64,000 bases of DNA from GCA-002733465 sp039969155 (GCA_039969155.1 JBDVOJ010000009.1:1-64000), one strand, 5' to 3'; counted from the stretch's first letter, positions 53,186 through 62,643 are shown. Numbers and translations are program-made. The notes: generated by a model from the sequence alone, not told the origin.

Positions 53186-53575
53186 ATGGAAATAGTGATA
53201 GATATTGAAGATTCAATGCCGTTGTTTTCGCAATTGGTCAATCAAATCAAGCAAGCTGTCAGTACCGATCAAGTGTCGGTGGGCGATCCGTTGCCTTCTA
53301 TTAGGCAACTCGCTAATGACCTTGATATCAACAACAAGACCGTAGCTAAAGCTTATCGTTTGCTCGAAAGAGATGCGGTGATTGAAACAAAAGGCTATCG
53401 AGGAACTTTTGTTCATCCACAGGCCAAACAAAATTGTGAAGTTAATTTAAGCGAGTGGGCTAACGAAAAGCTAGCCAACGTTATTAAAGAATTAAGAAAT
53501 GCCAATATCACTGATTCTGAAATCAGAATTGCATTTACCCAGATAATGAGTAACCAACCGGTTCAAGGAGTTTAA
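53186..53575 (+). CDS. GntR family regulator, YtrA subfamily
   Basis: This is a 129-residue DNA-binding protein with an N-terminal GntR wHTH: DSMPLFSQLVNQIKQAVSTDQVSVGDPLPSIRQLANDLDINNKTVAKAYRLLERDAVIE; shown motifs are PSIRQLANDLDINNKTVAKAY. A short dimerising C-terminus replaces the usual effector domain, the mark of YtrA types, which commonly control ABC-exporter or membrane-protein genes in the same operon. The next gene starts 1 nt after its stop, so regulator and membrane protein are co-transcribed. Confidence 0.88.
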   Translation: MEIVIDIEDSMPLFSQLVNQIKQAVSTDQVSVGDPLPSIRQLANDLDINNKTVAKAYRLLERDAVIETKGYRGTFVHPQAKQNCEVNLSEWANEKLANVIKELRNANITDSEIRIAFTQIMSNQPVQGV

Positions 53576-53576
53576 T

Positions 53577-54428
53577 ATGTGGAGTAATTATTTGCTTTAT
53601 ACTATTTTTATCGCACAGATATTTTTTGTTTCATATTACTTCCCAATGAGGTTAGTTAAACAAACGTTTAGAATTCTAGAAAAATATTCCCCAGAAGAAT
53701 ATCCAAAACTATACCCCGTTTCTAGAGATGTTGCGGTATTAAGAATCATCAACTTTAAACGTTTTAATCTAGCGATTGCCCTCATCGGAGTTGCGATTGT
53801 TATGCATGCTATCGTCACTCAAAGTGAAGAGTTTCTGTTCGCAGATAGTATGGCAGTCATATTGGCTTATTTTATGTTGCAATGGGTACCACTACTAATG
53901 ATGGAGTTTTCTGGGCTTCAGTATTTAAAGTTAATGAGAATGGCCAACACAAGTCCCAAGCGAAGTGCCGCATTGAAGCCAAGAGGTCTTTTGGATTATG
54001 TTTCTAAGCCTGCGCTTGCTTTCACTATTTTCATGCAGCTAGCTTTCGTCGCAGTAGTCATTTATTTTATCTACAACCCCTTCGAAGGTTTTGGCGGAGT
54101 GGCAAATCTAGCTGGGATCGTTTTTGCTGACTGCTTTTTTATTGGCATTCTTTTATGGAATATCAAAGGTAAAAAGAAGAATCCTTATTTGGCAACGGAA
54201 GATAGAGAAAAACAAATGCGTCAATTAGTTAAAGTGATGTTAATCACCAGTAATTTAATGATCGCTTTTGTCAGCCTCGAGTTAGTGATGAGTGCGGCCG
54301 AGTCACGACATTTACTGGATCCTTTTATGAGTTTGTATTTTCTAGCAATTGCTTCGGTTAGTTATCAAGCTTATCAAGTTAAAGGAATTGATTTTGAAGT
54401 GTACCGTGAAAAATCAGCCAGTTCATAG
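53577..54428 (+). CDS. Hypothetical polytopic membrane protein in GntR operon
   Basis: This is a 283-residue inner-membrane protein with about seven hydrophobic segments (residues 5-25, 62-80, 90-112, 147-167, 178-196, 220-240, 250-265). I do not recognise the family. No nucleotide-binding motif is present. It starts 1 nt after the GntR stop and 10 nt before the next small gene, so it is probably a target or partner of the regulator. Confidence 0.7.
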   Translation: MWSNYLLYTIFIAQIFFVSYYFPMRLVKQTFRILEKYSPEEYPKLYPVSRDVAVLRIINFKRFNLAIALIGVAIVMHAIVTQSEEFLFADSMAVILAYFMLQWVPLLMMEFSGLQYLKLMRMANTSPKRSAALKPRGLLDYVSKPALAFTIFMQLAFVAVVIYFIYNPFEGFGGVANLAGIVFADCFFIGILLWNIKGKKKNPYLATEDREKQMRQLVKVMLITSNLMIAFVSLELVMSAAESRHLLDPFMSLYFLAIASVSYQAYQVKGIDFEVYREKSASS

Positions 54429-54438
54429 GTGAAGATAG

Positions 54439-54690
54439 ATGCCTTTGCTGATAATTTTAATGAGCTTGATTGTTTTGATAATTAATCATCAACCCACTAA
54501 ATCAACACAGCTTAACCCAGAACAAAATCTAACCACCGTAGTTAGTAAGATATGTGAGCAAAGGCAGTGCGATAAACAATTGGTTGATTGTAGTAAGAAA
54601 ATGCAGTCTTTATGTAAAGAGATCTTGAGTGAGAATTCTCTAAAACCAAAGGATCTAAAAACAAATAAAACTAATCTAAACTATCCGTAA
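54439..54690 (+). CDS. Small exported or anchored cysteine-containing protein
   Basis: This is an 83-residue protein. The N-terminal hydrophobic stretch (MPLLIILMSLIVLII) is either a signal peptide or anchor. The rest is polar, with four cysteines (KICEQRQC, VDCSKKM, SLCKEI) that could form disulphides. Third gene of the GntR operon. Its 3' end overlaps by 10 bp the convergent wHTH gene. Function unknown. Confidence 0.55.
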   Translation: MPLLIILMSLIVLIINHQPTKSTQLNPEQNLTTVVSKICEQRQCDKQLVDCSKKMQSLCKEILSENSLKPKDLKTNKTNLNYP

Positions 54691-55076
54691 GACTGATCAA
54701 GTTTTACCACATCAAATTCAGAGACTAAAGTTTGTGTCGCAGTGATGGTTGCACGCTGCAAAATATAGCCTCGTTTTGGTAGAGTGATAATAATCAGTGG
54801 TAAATCGAGCTCTGCGATAATGCCACGAAGAACACATATTGAGTGACTCACTCCTTGAGGGCCAGTAAAATGATTGCCTCTCCATACCCGCTCGATAAGA
54901 TCTGCGCGTTCAATCAATTGATTTTCATGTTGCAGTAATATAACTAGCACCTTCCATAGTTTGGGGCGCAGTTTTACATCTCTATTTTGAGTACAGAGTT
55001 TCCTATTCTGTGAGTCTAGTGTGAAGTGGTTTTTTTCTGAACTGTCGCTAGTGAGATAAAGCGGTTGATGGTTCAT
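54681..55076 (-). CDS. Stand-alone OmpR/CadC-type winged-helix protein
   Basis: This is a 131-residue protein. Residues about 18-110 form a trans_reg_C winged helix: FTLDSQNRKLC, KLRPKLWKVLVILLQHENQLIERADLIERVWRG, and LPLIIITLPKRGYIL at the wing. There is no receiver domain, membrane segment or TPR, so it is a bare DNA-binding module. It lies 32 bp after the ankyrin gene on the same strand and is likely co-transcribed. It may compete with or heterodimerise with the membrane sensor encoded at 57885. Confidence 0.8.
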   Translation of the reverse strand: MNHQPLYLTSDSSEKNHFTLDSQNRKLCTQNRDVKLRPKLWKVLVILLQHENQLIERADLIERVWRGNHFTGPQGVSHSICVLRGIIAELDLPLIIITLPKRGYILQRATITATQTLVSEFDVVKLDQSYG

Positions 55077-55108
55077 TATATTCTCCGTGGCCTAGTTAAT
55101 AATCATAT

Positions 55109-57784
55109 TTAAATATTTTCGAGCACTGATTTAGCACTTATCCCGTATTGATTAACAATGTCGGTGTCAGCGCCTAACGACAATAGCAATTGAGTGGCCT
55201 CGTTATTCGGCGCAGAAAGTGTCCAGTGGAGTGCAGTATTGCCCATTACATCAGTGAGATTTAGTTTTGCGCCAGCATTATGAAGTTGACGAATAACATG
55301 AGAGTGACTGTGGGCGGCGGCCAAAATGAGTGGTGTAGCTTTCATCCCGCGCGAATTAGCCTGTAGATTAACTGAAGCCTTGTACTTGAGCAGTAACTCG
55401 ACCATCGATGAATCACCATTTCTAGCTGCAATCATTAGTGCGCTAAATCCAATCCGATCGGTCTGATCGACAGGTTGCTCGGCTTGTAATAATAACTCGA
55501 CACATGCCAGACATTTTCTATTGGCCGCATAAGTTAAAATCGCGTTTTGGTAGCCATCACGAACTACCTTGTTATTTATTTTATTCACCAGCCCTTTTAG
55601 ACTAACAAAGTCTCTTTCTGCAACAGCAGAAAATAGCTTAGTAACCAGTGGTGATTCTTTCTGTTTGTCAAAACTAAGCAACAAGCTATCAACAATACGA
55701 TGATGACCTTGGCGCATCGCTATGTCCAAGGCGTTGCCGTGAATGGTGGTTATTTTTACGTCGGCACCATTAGCGGTTAATAGTTTTACGATCTCTGTTC
55801 TGCCTAAATAGGCCGCCCAGTTAATGGCTGGATCACCAAGTACATCAGTATCATTTATATTGGCTCCCGCGTTTAATAGTAACTCGGAGACTTCCGGCAG
55901 GTTTGCGCTAACTGACTGCATCAGCGGTGTACTGAAATAGCCAATGATATTGGATTGATTAACGTTAGCACCATATTCTATGAGTGCACTGACTAGTTTC
56001 GGGTCACCAATTTTTATGGCTTCAAATAACAAAGTCGAACCGTCCTTGAGAAATAGATTTGGGTCGGCAAGTTTAGCGATAGCACCTCTAGCTTTTGTGG
56101 TAGATTTTTGTTTTATGAGATCGGCAGCTGTATCAGCCTTATTTCGTTCAGCAATAAACTGCTCGATAATGACGATAATGTCTTTGTGACCACGTTCATT
56201 GGCCGTTCTAAGGGCGGTATATTCATCCTTGTTCGGTTGAAGAGGATCGGCTCCTCTGGATAATAAGTATTTAACCGCCTTAGTATGTCCATACAATGTC
56301 GCCCAGTTAATGGCTGGGTCGCCGTTCTTATCGGTCAAACGAATGTTAGCGTGGTTATCCAATAGTAGTTGTACCATTTGCAAATAAGCCGTTTGTCTGA
56401 GCGCGTCGGTTAATGGCGATGTTTGGTAGCCACCTTTGGAAGTTTGATTAACTTTAGCACCGCGTTTTATTAGAAGTTTGGCAACATCTAACTGTCCAAA
56501 GCGTGCGGCATAATTGAGCGGAAAATAACCGAACGATTTTTGTGATATGGTCGTAGTTGATAGGTTGGCGATCTGTTCAATCGGAAATTGGTTAACAATT
56601 GTCGAAGCAAGAAAACCTGAATGTTCACTAAAGAATTTTTGCTTCGGAAATTTTTTATTGGCAATTGCTTGCTCTGCAATTTGTCTATCTCTTGCAGACA
56701 GGTCCGCTAATAAAAATTCGGTGAGTACTTTTTTGTTGCCCGTTTGATAAGCGAAGTCGTATGGAGTATATCCATCTCTCATTGGAAAGTTTGCATTCGC
56801 ACCTTGTTGCAGAAGATACTTAACGGTTTCACTCGACTGAATCATCGCTGCCAAATGCAGAGCCGTATAGCCCCTGGCATTGGGTTTGTTGACATTAGCC
56901 CCCGCGGCTATAATTTTCTTTAATAATTTTAAGTTGCCGGCTCGAGCCGCTTGGTTTATTGGGCTGGCTTCGTCGTTTCCATTGTTACCTATATTGATAT
57001 CGGCTCCAGCCGCTAGCAACGTATCGATCATTTTGTCCTTATTTAGTCGGACAGAAAAAGGTAGCGCGGCATAACCTGTCACGTTGTGAAAGTTTGGATT
57101 AAAACCATGCTGCAATAGTTGCTTAAGTCGTGGTAAATCATCTCTGAGAATCGTTTTTAATAAAATTAGGGACTGAGTCTCTTTACCTGGTATTGCCGTT
57201 GGCTTGGTCTTTGAAACGTTGCCAATTGTCCATTTATCGGTGCTATTGGTTGCGTTGGAATGGTTTGAGTTGGACTGCTGAATTAACTGCTCGGTAAGAA
57301 GGTTCATTACTTTGTATTGGCCACTTTCGAGCGCCCAGTCAAATGCTTCATAGCCACCTTGGTGCTCTAAGCGGATATCGGCACCTTGCAAGAGTAGAAA
57401 TTCTACAACTTCTATGTGACCATAATAGGCTGCTTTCATCAGTGGTGTGATCGTTGATGAGGGAGCTTTATCGATTTTAACGCCAGCATTTATAAGATGC
57501 TCTACGATTTCTAGCTGTCCCAGTTTTGCGGATTTACTAAGCGGTGTCTCGCCTAAAATTTCGTTATTAAGTAGCTCAGGGTTGGACACCCTGATTGATT
57601 CAATTTGTTGTTTTCCTTGCAGCACATTTCCTTGCTTAATGTTATTCATCAGCAACGATAATGACTGCAAGTTAGCTTCTTTTGATTTTAGAGAGCCGGA
57701 ATCTGTTTTAGCATTGACCTGGATTGGCGCAAAAAGATTCAGCATCAGCAAGCATTTCACTAGAGTTAAAAAATTCAATTTCAT
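55109..57784 (-). CDS. Exported ankyrin-repeat protein, 891 residues
   Basis: A signal peptide (MKLNFLTLVKCLLMLNLFAPIQVNA) is followed by about 20 ankyrin repeats across the full length. Repeats such as GETPLSKSAKLGQLEIVEHLINAGVKID and GYTALHLAAMIQSSETVKYLLQQGANANF show the TPLHxAAxxGH...LLxxGA consensus. No enzymatic or transmembrane domain was seen. It would form a long solenoid in the periplasm or outside, most likely a protein-binding scaffold. It is followed by the stand-alone winged-helix gene and is divergent from the CadC-like sensor. Confidence 0.88.
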   Translation of the reverse strand: MKLNFLTLVKCLLMLNLFAPIQVNAKTDSGSLKSKEANLQSLSLLMNNIKQGNVLQGKQQIESIRVSNPELLNNEILGETPLSKSAKLGQLEIVEHLINAGVKIDKAPSSTITPLMKAAYYGHIEVVEFLLLQGADIRLEHQGGYEAFDWALESGQYKVMNLLTEQLIQQSNSNHSNATNSTDKWTIGNVSKTKPTAIPGKETQSLILLKTILRDDLPRLKQLLQHGFNPNFHNVTGYAALPFSVRLNKDKMIDTLLAAGADINIGNNGNDEASPINQAARAGNLKLLKKIIAAGANVNKPNARGYTALHLAAMIQSSETVKYLLQQGANANFPMRDGYTPYDFAYQTGNKKVLTEFLLADLSARDRQIAEQAIANKKFPKQKFFSEHSGFLASTIVNQFPIEQIANLSTTTISQKSFGYFPLNYAARFGQLDVAKLLIKRGAKVNQTSKGGYQTSPLTDALRQTAYLQMVQLLLDNHANIRLTDKNGDPAINWATLYGHTKAVKYLLSRGADPLQPNKDEYTALRTANERGHKDIIVIIEQFIAERNKADTAADLIKQKSTTKARGAIAKLADPNLFLKDGSTLLFEAIKIGDPKLVSALIEYGANVNQSNIIGYFSTPLMQSVSANLPEVSELLLNAGANINDTDVLGDPAINWAAYLGRTEIVKLLTANGADVKITTIHGNALDIAMRQGHHRIVDSLLLSFDKQKESPLVTKLFSAVAERDFVSLKGLVNKINNKVVRDGYQNAILTYAANRKCLACVELLLQAEQPVDQTDRIGFSALMIAARNGDSSMVELLLKYKASVNLQANSRGMKATPLILAAAHSHSHVIRQLHNAGAKLNLTDVMGNTALHWTLSAPNNEATQLLLSLGADTDIVNQYGISAKSVLENI

Positions 57785-57832
57785 TTAATCGCCTTTGTAT
57801 TCAATAATTGAGTGGACAGCCAAATGGTCAGT

Positions 57833-57865
57833 CAGTGATAATAATATCGCCAGTGAGTAGCACTG
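57833..57865. promoter_or_regulatory. CAGTGA repeats between the divergent ankyrin and CadC-like genes
   Basis: CAGTGA occurs at 57833-57838 and 57851-57856, 18 bp apart, and CACTG at 57861-57865 makes an inverted pair with the second. This 100-bp intergenic must hold both promoters. OmpR-type winged helices commonly bind direct repeats, so these are candidate sites; evidence is pattern only. Confidence 0.35.
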
Positions 57866-57884
57866 AAATACCAATGAGTAACTT

Positions 57885-59279
57885 ATGAGTGATAATCAAC
57901 TTATTGATAAATATAATAAAATCCGATTCAAGAATTTCGTCTTTGATTTTAAGACACAGTCCTTGTCAGGGCTTGCAGATGATAAAGATTTACCTCCTAA
58001 GCCTTCCGAAATTTTATCGTTACTACTAAATCGTCCTGGAAAGTTGGTTACAAGAGAGCAGATCATTGAAGCTGTGTGGGCTGACCAAGTCGTCGATTTT
58101 GACCAAAATATTAACTTTTGTATCAAACAGATCAGGCAGGTGTTAGATGACGATCCCCGTGCCGCAAAGTTTATTGAAACCGTTCCCAAGAAGGGATATC
58201 GATTTATAGCCGATTATCAACCTTTTGATAAAAAGGGCACTAGTAAGAAACTAGTTTGGGTCGCTGCTGTATTGACTGTAAGTTTGTTAACACCTGTTGT
58301 TATCTGGCAACTTTATGAACCGCCTCAACTAGACGACAAACATTATTTTTCTAGTTCCGAAGCAGAACAAGCTATCACTCGTGGCTTCTATTTATTGGAT
58401 CAAGGGGGACATGAGAATTACCAACGCGCGCAGCGCTTGTTTGAAAAAGCAATTTCCTTGGAGCCTCAATTAGCGGATGCGCATGCAGGAGTGGCGTTAA
58501 TTCGGCTGTTTCAAGTTTCAGATATAGAAGGCCGTAATGCGGTTAAATCTCAAGTGACTAAAGCGATGCATCTTAATCCCGATAGTGCGCAAGCTAATTT
58601 GGCTCAGGCAAAAGTTAGCCTTTATTATGATTGGGATATTGTTGCTGCCCGAAAGTATTTTTCGAGAGCCTCCGAATTAGCGCCCAGCTCAATTCCTGCA
58701 TTGCATGATCTTGCCGTTGTAGCAACCATTCAAGGGGATTTTGATGTTGCAGAAGCGAGCATTGAAAAAGCGTTGGATATTGATCCTGGACGATTCCAAG
58801 AGCATTACCATGCAGGCTGGTTTTATCAGGTGGCTGGCAAATATGATATGGCTCTACGTCAGTGTGTACAAAGTTTAGAAATAGAGCCAGATTATCATTT
58901 CAGTTTACTTTGTGCAGGGCGCTCGGCATTAAAGCTCGAACTCACTCAAACAGCAAAGCATTATCTAAACGAATTTATGCTGCTATTTGATATTCCTGTT
59001 GCTACCGTGGAAAGGGTGTTAGCGGAAGTTGAAAAAGGGAATCCAGATGCTTTTAATCAATGGTATATAGACTTATTAATTGACTACCAATCTGATCCAT
59101 TCAAGTTGGCACTTGCTTACGGCGAGATTGGCGAGTCAGAAAAAGCGCTCAATGCTTTACAAAATGCCATTGAACAGAAAAATCCTATGGTGCCGACCGC
59201 ATGGGCATTTGATGAGCTGAAATTGCTTCGCGAGAATGAGCGATTCGTAGAAATGATGGCGGTTGTAAATCGTGGTTGA
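57885..59279 (+). CDS. CadC-like winged-helix / TM / TPR one-component regulator
   Basis: This is a 464-residue protein. Residues 12-110 are a winged helix (NFVFDFKTQSLSGL, PSEILSLLLNRPGKLVTREQIIEAVW, FIETVPKKGYRFI). A single membrane helix follows at 123-144. The periplasmic part from about 155 has several TPR repeats (AITRGFYLLDQGG; the block ALDIDPGRFQEHYHAGWFYQVAGKYDMALR is one). This layout is a membrane-bound transcription factor that senses protein or cell-envelope signals through the TPR. It is divergent from the exported ankyrin gene. Confidence 0.88.
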   Translation: MSDNQLIDKYNKIRFKNFVFDFKTQSLSGLADDKDLPPKPSEILSLLLNRPGKLVTREQIIEAVWADQVVDFDQNINFCIKQIRQVLDDDPRAAKFIETVPKKGYRFIADYQPFDKKGTSKKLVWVAAVLTVSLLTPVVIWQLYEPPQLDDKHYFSSSEAEQAITRGFYLLDQGGHENYQRAQRLFEKAISLEPQLADAHAGVALIRLFQVSDIEGRNAVKSQVTKAMHLNPDSAQANLAQAKVSLYYDWDIVAARKYFSRASELAPSSIPALHDLAVVATIQGDFDVAEASIEKALDIDPGRFQEHYHAGWFYQVAGKYDMALRQCVQSLEIEPDYHFSLLCAGRSALKLELTQTAKHYLNEFMLLFDIPVATVERVLAEVEKGNPDAFNQWYIDLLIDYQSDPFKLALAYGEIGESEKALNALQNAIEQKNPMVPTAWAFDELKLLRENERFVEMMAVVNRG

Positions 59280-59374
59280 AGGCTTATGTTAAGATTATTA
59301 GTTGAGTGACAGCACTATAACTATTTCTGCAATCGTCTACCCTCAACCGTTTGTTTCAATCACGACTCCATTGT

Positions 59375-60214
59375 TTAAATTAATTCGATCGCTGTTCCAG
59401 AGACGTTGATTCCCCCGTCGATTGGAATGCTCAATTTCAATTGGCTTGGACGCCCCATTACTTCACCTTGTAAAATATCAATTTCTTTAGGAGCACTGAT
59501 AAGATTTGCTTCACGCAAGTAGCCACCCAGTGCAACGGCAGCGGCGCCAGTAGCAGAGTCTTCGACCACTCCACCTACAGGGAATGGATTGCGAGAATGG
59601 ATTAGCTTTTCGTTTTCTTTCCAGATCAATTGAAGCGTGGTTAGATCGTTGTCTAGCATTAGTGTTTTGAGCTTTTCAAAGTCATAGTTTAAATTATCTA
59701 AGCGAGATTTAGATTTAACTGCAATGACTAAATGCCAATTGCCAGCAAATGCTCGAGCTGGAGGTAGCTTTGGGTCTAACTCCTGTTCATTCCAGTCCAA
59801 CGCATCAAGTGCTTTGCTTAATAGCTGTTCTGGAGCTGATTCATACTTCGGTTCGACTGATGTCAGAGTCGCCAAAAATTTTCCATCTTGTTCGGTGACT
59901 TTTACCGGAATGGTTCCAACCGTTGTTTCAAATTGATAGACAGCAGAACCCGATTTTTGCCCAAGTGCTACACCGGTCGCGACTGTCGCATGCCCACAAA
60001 ATGCGACTTCAGCTTCAGGGCTATAATATCTCACAGTTCGAGTGGTTCCTTGCAGTGGCGCAACAAATGCAGTTTCGGAAAAGCCAACTTGTTTGGCGAT
60101 GGATTGCATTTCTTCTGCTGTGGGTAGCTCGTTACCAATCCAAACACCTGCAGGGTTTCCACCTTGCGGGCTCGAGGTAAAAGCGGCTAATTTTTGTAGT
60201 GTCGGCGAGGTCAT
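59375..60214 (-). CDS. PhzF family isomerase-like protein
   Basis: This is a 279-residue cytoplasmic protein of the diaminopimelate-epimerase fold. Hallmarks: AFTSSPQGGNPAGVWIG, QVGFSETAFVAP with the catalytic Glu, YYSPEAEVAFCGHATVATG, and VEDSATGAAAVALGGYLRE. Family members catalyse isomerisation or epimerisation of diverse small molecules; no phenazine genes are here. The substrate is unknown. It is divergent from a LysR gene, which probably regulates it. Confidence 0.9.
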   Translation of the reverse strand: MTSPTLQKLAAFTSSPQGGNPAGVWIGNELPTAEEMQSIAKQVGFSETAFVAPLQGTTRTVRYYSPEAEVAFCGHATVATGVALGQKSGSAVYQFETTVGTIPVKVTEQDGKFLATLTSVEPKYESAPEQLLSKALDALDWNEQELDPKLPPARAFAGNWHLVIAVKSKSRLDNLNYDFEKLKTLMLDNDLTTLQLIWKENEKLIHSRNPFPVGGVVEDSATGAAAVALGGYLREANLISAPKEIDILQGEVMGRPSQLKLSIPIDGGINVSGTAIELI

Positions 60215-60362
60215 GTTGTGCTCCTTGGTGCTTAAGTTAGGTTACACAATTACTATAAGATGTTCAAACATGGGTGTAAACAAGCTATAATTGGCTGCAT
60301 ATGTGCATAAATAAACAGGGATAAACCCTTAACAGGGAGACTGTTCATTTAAGGAGAGTCCA

Positions 60363-61241
60363 TTGAATTGGGATGACTTACGATACTTTTTATCCGTCGC
60401 CAGAGGTGGCTCTATCAGCGCTGCTGGACGAGAATTAGGTGTAAAGCACACTACAGTCGCTAGACGGATTCAGGCCTTAGAAACGGATATGGACGCGCGT
60501 CTGTTTGATCGTACTCCCACAGGTTATGTGATGACTCAAACCGCTGAAAATTTACTGGATAAGGTTTCAGCTATTGAAGACAAAGTAAAGTTAATCGACC
60601 GGCAGGCCAGCCATTCGGATTCGGCACTGGCGGGTCCGCTTAAGTTAACCGTTGCATTTGAGCTAGCTAATCGTATCCTTCTACCAAAACTCGATTCGTT
60701 TTATCAAGTCTACCCGCGAATTGAACTGCAATTAATGATGACAAAGGGGCTAGTGGATCTCGCTCGTCTCGATGCCGACCTAGCACTTAGAATGACACCC
60801 AGTCCGCCCGAAAGCCTAATTGGTCGGGAGCTAACCAAAATCAATCATGGCTTATATGCCAGCGAATGTTTGCTTAAGCAATGTACCAAAAGATTGCCGA
60901 CCATACTATTTACCTCAGAGTTAAGCCCGCCGCCTTGGATGAAAAAGCATTTTCGCGATAGTCCAGTGGCATATCGAATTGACGATGTTGGATCAATGGC
61001 TGTTGCTGCTGCCCAAGGACATGGTGTGGTTAAGTTACCTTGTTTTATTGGTGATACTCAGCCAGGATTGCTTAGACTTGATTACGAATTAGAAAAATCT
61101 AAATGGGGCATCTGGTTGCTCAATCATGTCGACCTTCGCTCAACCGCCAGAGTGAGAGCCTGTAAAGAATTCTTGCAGCAACTTGTTGCTGACTCGAAGT
61201 TTCTTTTTACTGGGGATAACTCTAGATATTATCAATCGTAA
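60363..61241 (+). CDS. LysR family transcriptional regulator
   Basis: This is a 292-residue regulator with an N-terminal HTH: NWDDLRYFLSVARGGSISAAGRELGVKHTTVARRIQALE, notably GGSISAAGRELGVKHTTVARRI. The C-terminal periplasmic-binding-like effector domain follows (PLKLTVAFELANRILLPKL). Start is TTG 60363 with AAGGAGAG upstream. The 148-bp gap to phzF contains TTCAAACATG-like and TGCATATGTGCA palindromic sequences that may be the binding site. Confidence 0.88.
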   Translation: MNWDDLRYFLSVARGGSISAAGRELGVKHTTVARRIQALETDMDARLFDRTPTGYVMTQTAENLLDKVSAIEDKVKLIDRQASHSDSALAGPLKLTVAFELANRILLPKLDSFYQVYPRIELQLMMTKGLVDLARLDADLALRMTPSPPESLIGRELTKINHGLYASECLLKQCTKRLPTILFTSELSPPPWMKKHFRDSPVAYRIDDVGSMAVAAAQGHGVVKLPCFIGDTQPGLLRLDYELEKSKWGIWLLNHVDLRSTARVRACKEFLQQLVADSKFLFTGDNSRYYQS

Positions 61242-61275
61242 GCCTGTTAATTGATAACTTTCAGGGAAGCGAAAT

Positions 61276-62643
61276 CTATCCAGCTTTTTGCTTAGACAGT
61301 TGCTCTTCAATCAACAAGCCTTTGGCTAATTCCTCGTATATGGCATCAAGAACTAACTTCGTAGGTTCTGCTTCAGTGAGTTTGGCATTTTTTTGTTGCA
61401 GCTTTTGCAGTATGACCGAAAAAGATTTTTGCATGGTACCTAACTGCCAAATCGACTCGTTTAACATCATGGTAAAATGTTCGACTTCAGCAATATCTTT
61501 GCTGGTTAAGCCAATAGGGTCGAGCGATTTTATCCAGTCCACCAACGATTTATCAAGAACGCCAGAGGTGACCACGACAGACTTGATCCGCTCCATCATT
61601 TGAATATTGTGATCCAACTCTGGAGAGCCTTCAATTTTTAGTAGCTGATTGTTGAGTAGATCTGCTAGCCTCACCCATTCATGAGCCTTGGGTTGGCAAG
61701 TTAGAATTCGCTGTATTTGAGATCGCAGATCTTTAAACACCGGTTTTCTCTTTTTATCGACGGCTAAAGCCCGAATCAAACGCATCGCAGCTTCGGTATT
61801 TTCTTGAAGATGTATACCTGCATTGATTTGCACTATGGCACCTAAATCAATTAATGAAAAGCCATGACCAAAAACATACTTATAAAAGAGTGCAATAAAC
61901 ATATCGGAGAAGGCTAGAATTTGACCTTCGATGCCTAGTTTTTCTTTTGACAAATGTCTCGGATAACCAAAGCCGTCGGTTCGTTCATGATGTTCCAAAA
62001 CGGCTCGAGAAATATCTTTACTAATGTTTGGTAGGTGAGCTAAAAACTGATATCCAATAGCAACGTGACCTTGTAACAACTTCCATTCCGCACCGCTAAG
62101 AGCGTCTTTTTTCTCCACAACTTTGGGGTCAATATGAACCAATCCCATGTCTCTACATAGTGCTGCGATAAAAACATTATGCCAAATTTTTTCATCGAGA
62201 TTTCTTTCTTCACAAATTAATAAACCAAGATAAACACCAAATAAGGTTTTCTTATATTGTTTTGGATAGCGCATCGAAAAAACGGTCAACTTTTGCAGAA
62301 TTAAAGGGTGTTTCTTTAACTGGTCGCATTGGCTAGAGAATCGCTCAATCGACAATTTGTTATTAAATATTTCTACCATCTCCGGATGAGTTGGCATCGC
62401 CTTTATTTGCTCAATGAGTACCGGCTTGGTGATTAGCTTATCGAGAGAAACACTCTCTTCGAGTGGTTTTTGGAGTTTATGTTGGACGATCTTTTTTGCA
62501 TTGTCCGCATGGATTTCAGCCCCAGCGGCTAGTAATAATGCACCATTGGAATTATAGATGTTCTCTCTGGCTACGGCTTTATTATTCTTGTTGATAATGA
62601 CTAAGTTATCAGAATAAAAGTCCCTGTCGTTTTCTTTTTGCAT
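61276..62643 (-). CDS. HD-GYP domain protein with degenerate metal site
   Basis: This is a 455-residue soluble protein. The HD-GYP region (about 125-310) keeps the late motifs HHERTDGFGYP (218-228) and H193, and D247 in FSDMF. It has lost others: the HD doublet is R164-D165 (ALCRDMGLVHID instead of HDIGK), the Lys after it is Leu, and the first His of the domain (the HsxxV position) is also missing. c-di-GMP hydrolysis is therefore doubtful. It may be a binding or scaffolding protein. N- and C-terminal helical regions are not recognised. Confidence 0.8.
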   Translation of the reverse strand: MQKENDRDFYSDNLVIINKNNKAVARENIYNSNGALLLAAGAEIHADNAKKIVQHKLQKPLEESVSLDKLITKPVLIEQIKAMPTHPEMVEIFNNKLSIERFSSQCDQLKKHPLILQKLTVFSMRYPKQYKKTLFGVYLGLLICEERNLDEKIWHNVFIAALCRDMGLVHIDPKVVEKKDALSGAEWKLLQGHVAIGYQFLAHLPNISKDISRAVLEHHERTDGFGYPRHLSKEKLGIEGQILAFSDMFIALFYKYVFGHGFSLIDLGAIVQINAGIHLQENTEAAMRLIRALAVDKKRKPVFKDLRSQIQRILTCQPKAHEWVRLADLLNNQLLKIEGSPELDHNIQMMERIKSVVVTSGVLDKSLVDWIKSLDPIGLTSKDIAEVEHFTMMLNESIWQLGTMQKSFSVILQKLQQKNAKLTEAEPTKLVLDAIYEELAKGLLIEEQLSKQKAG

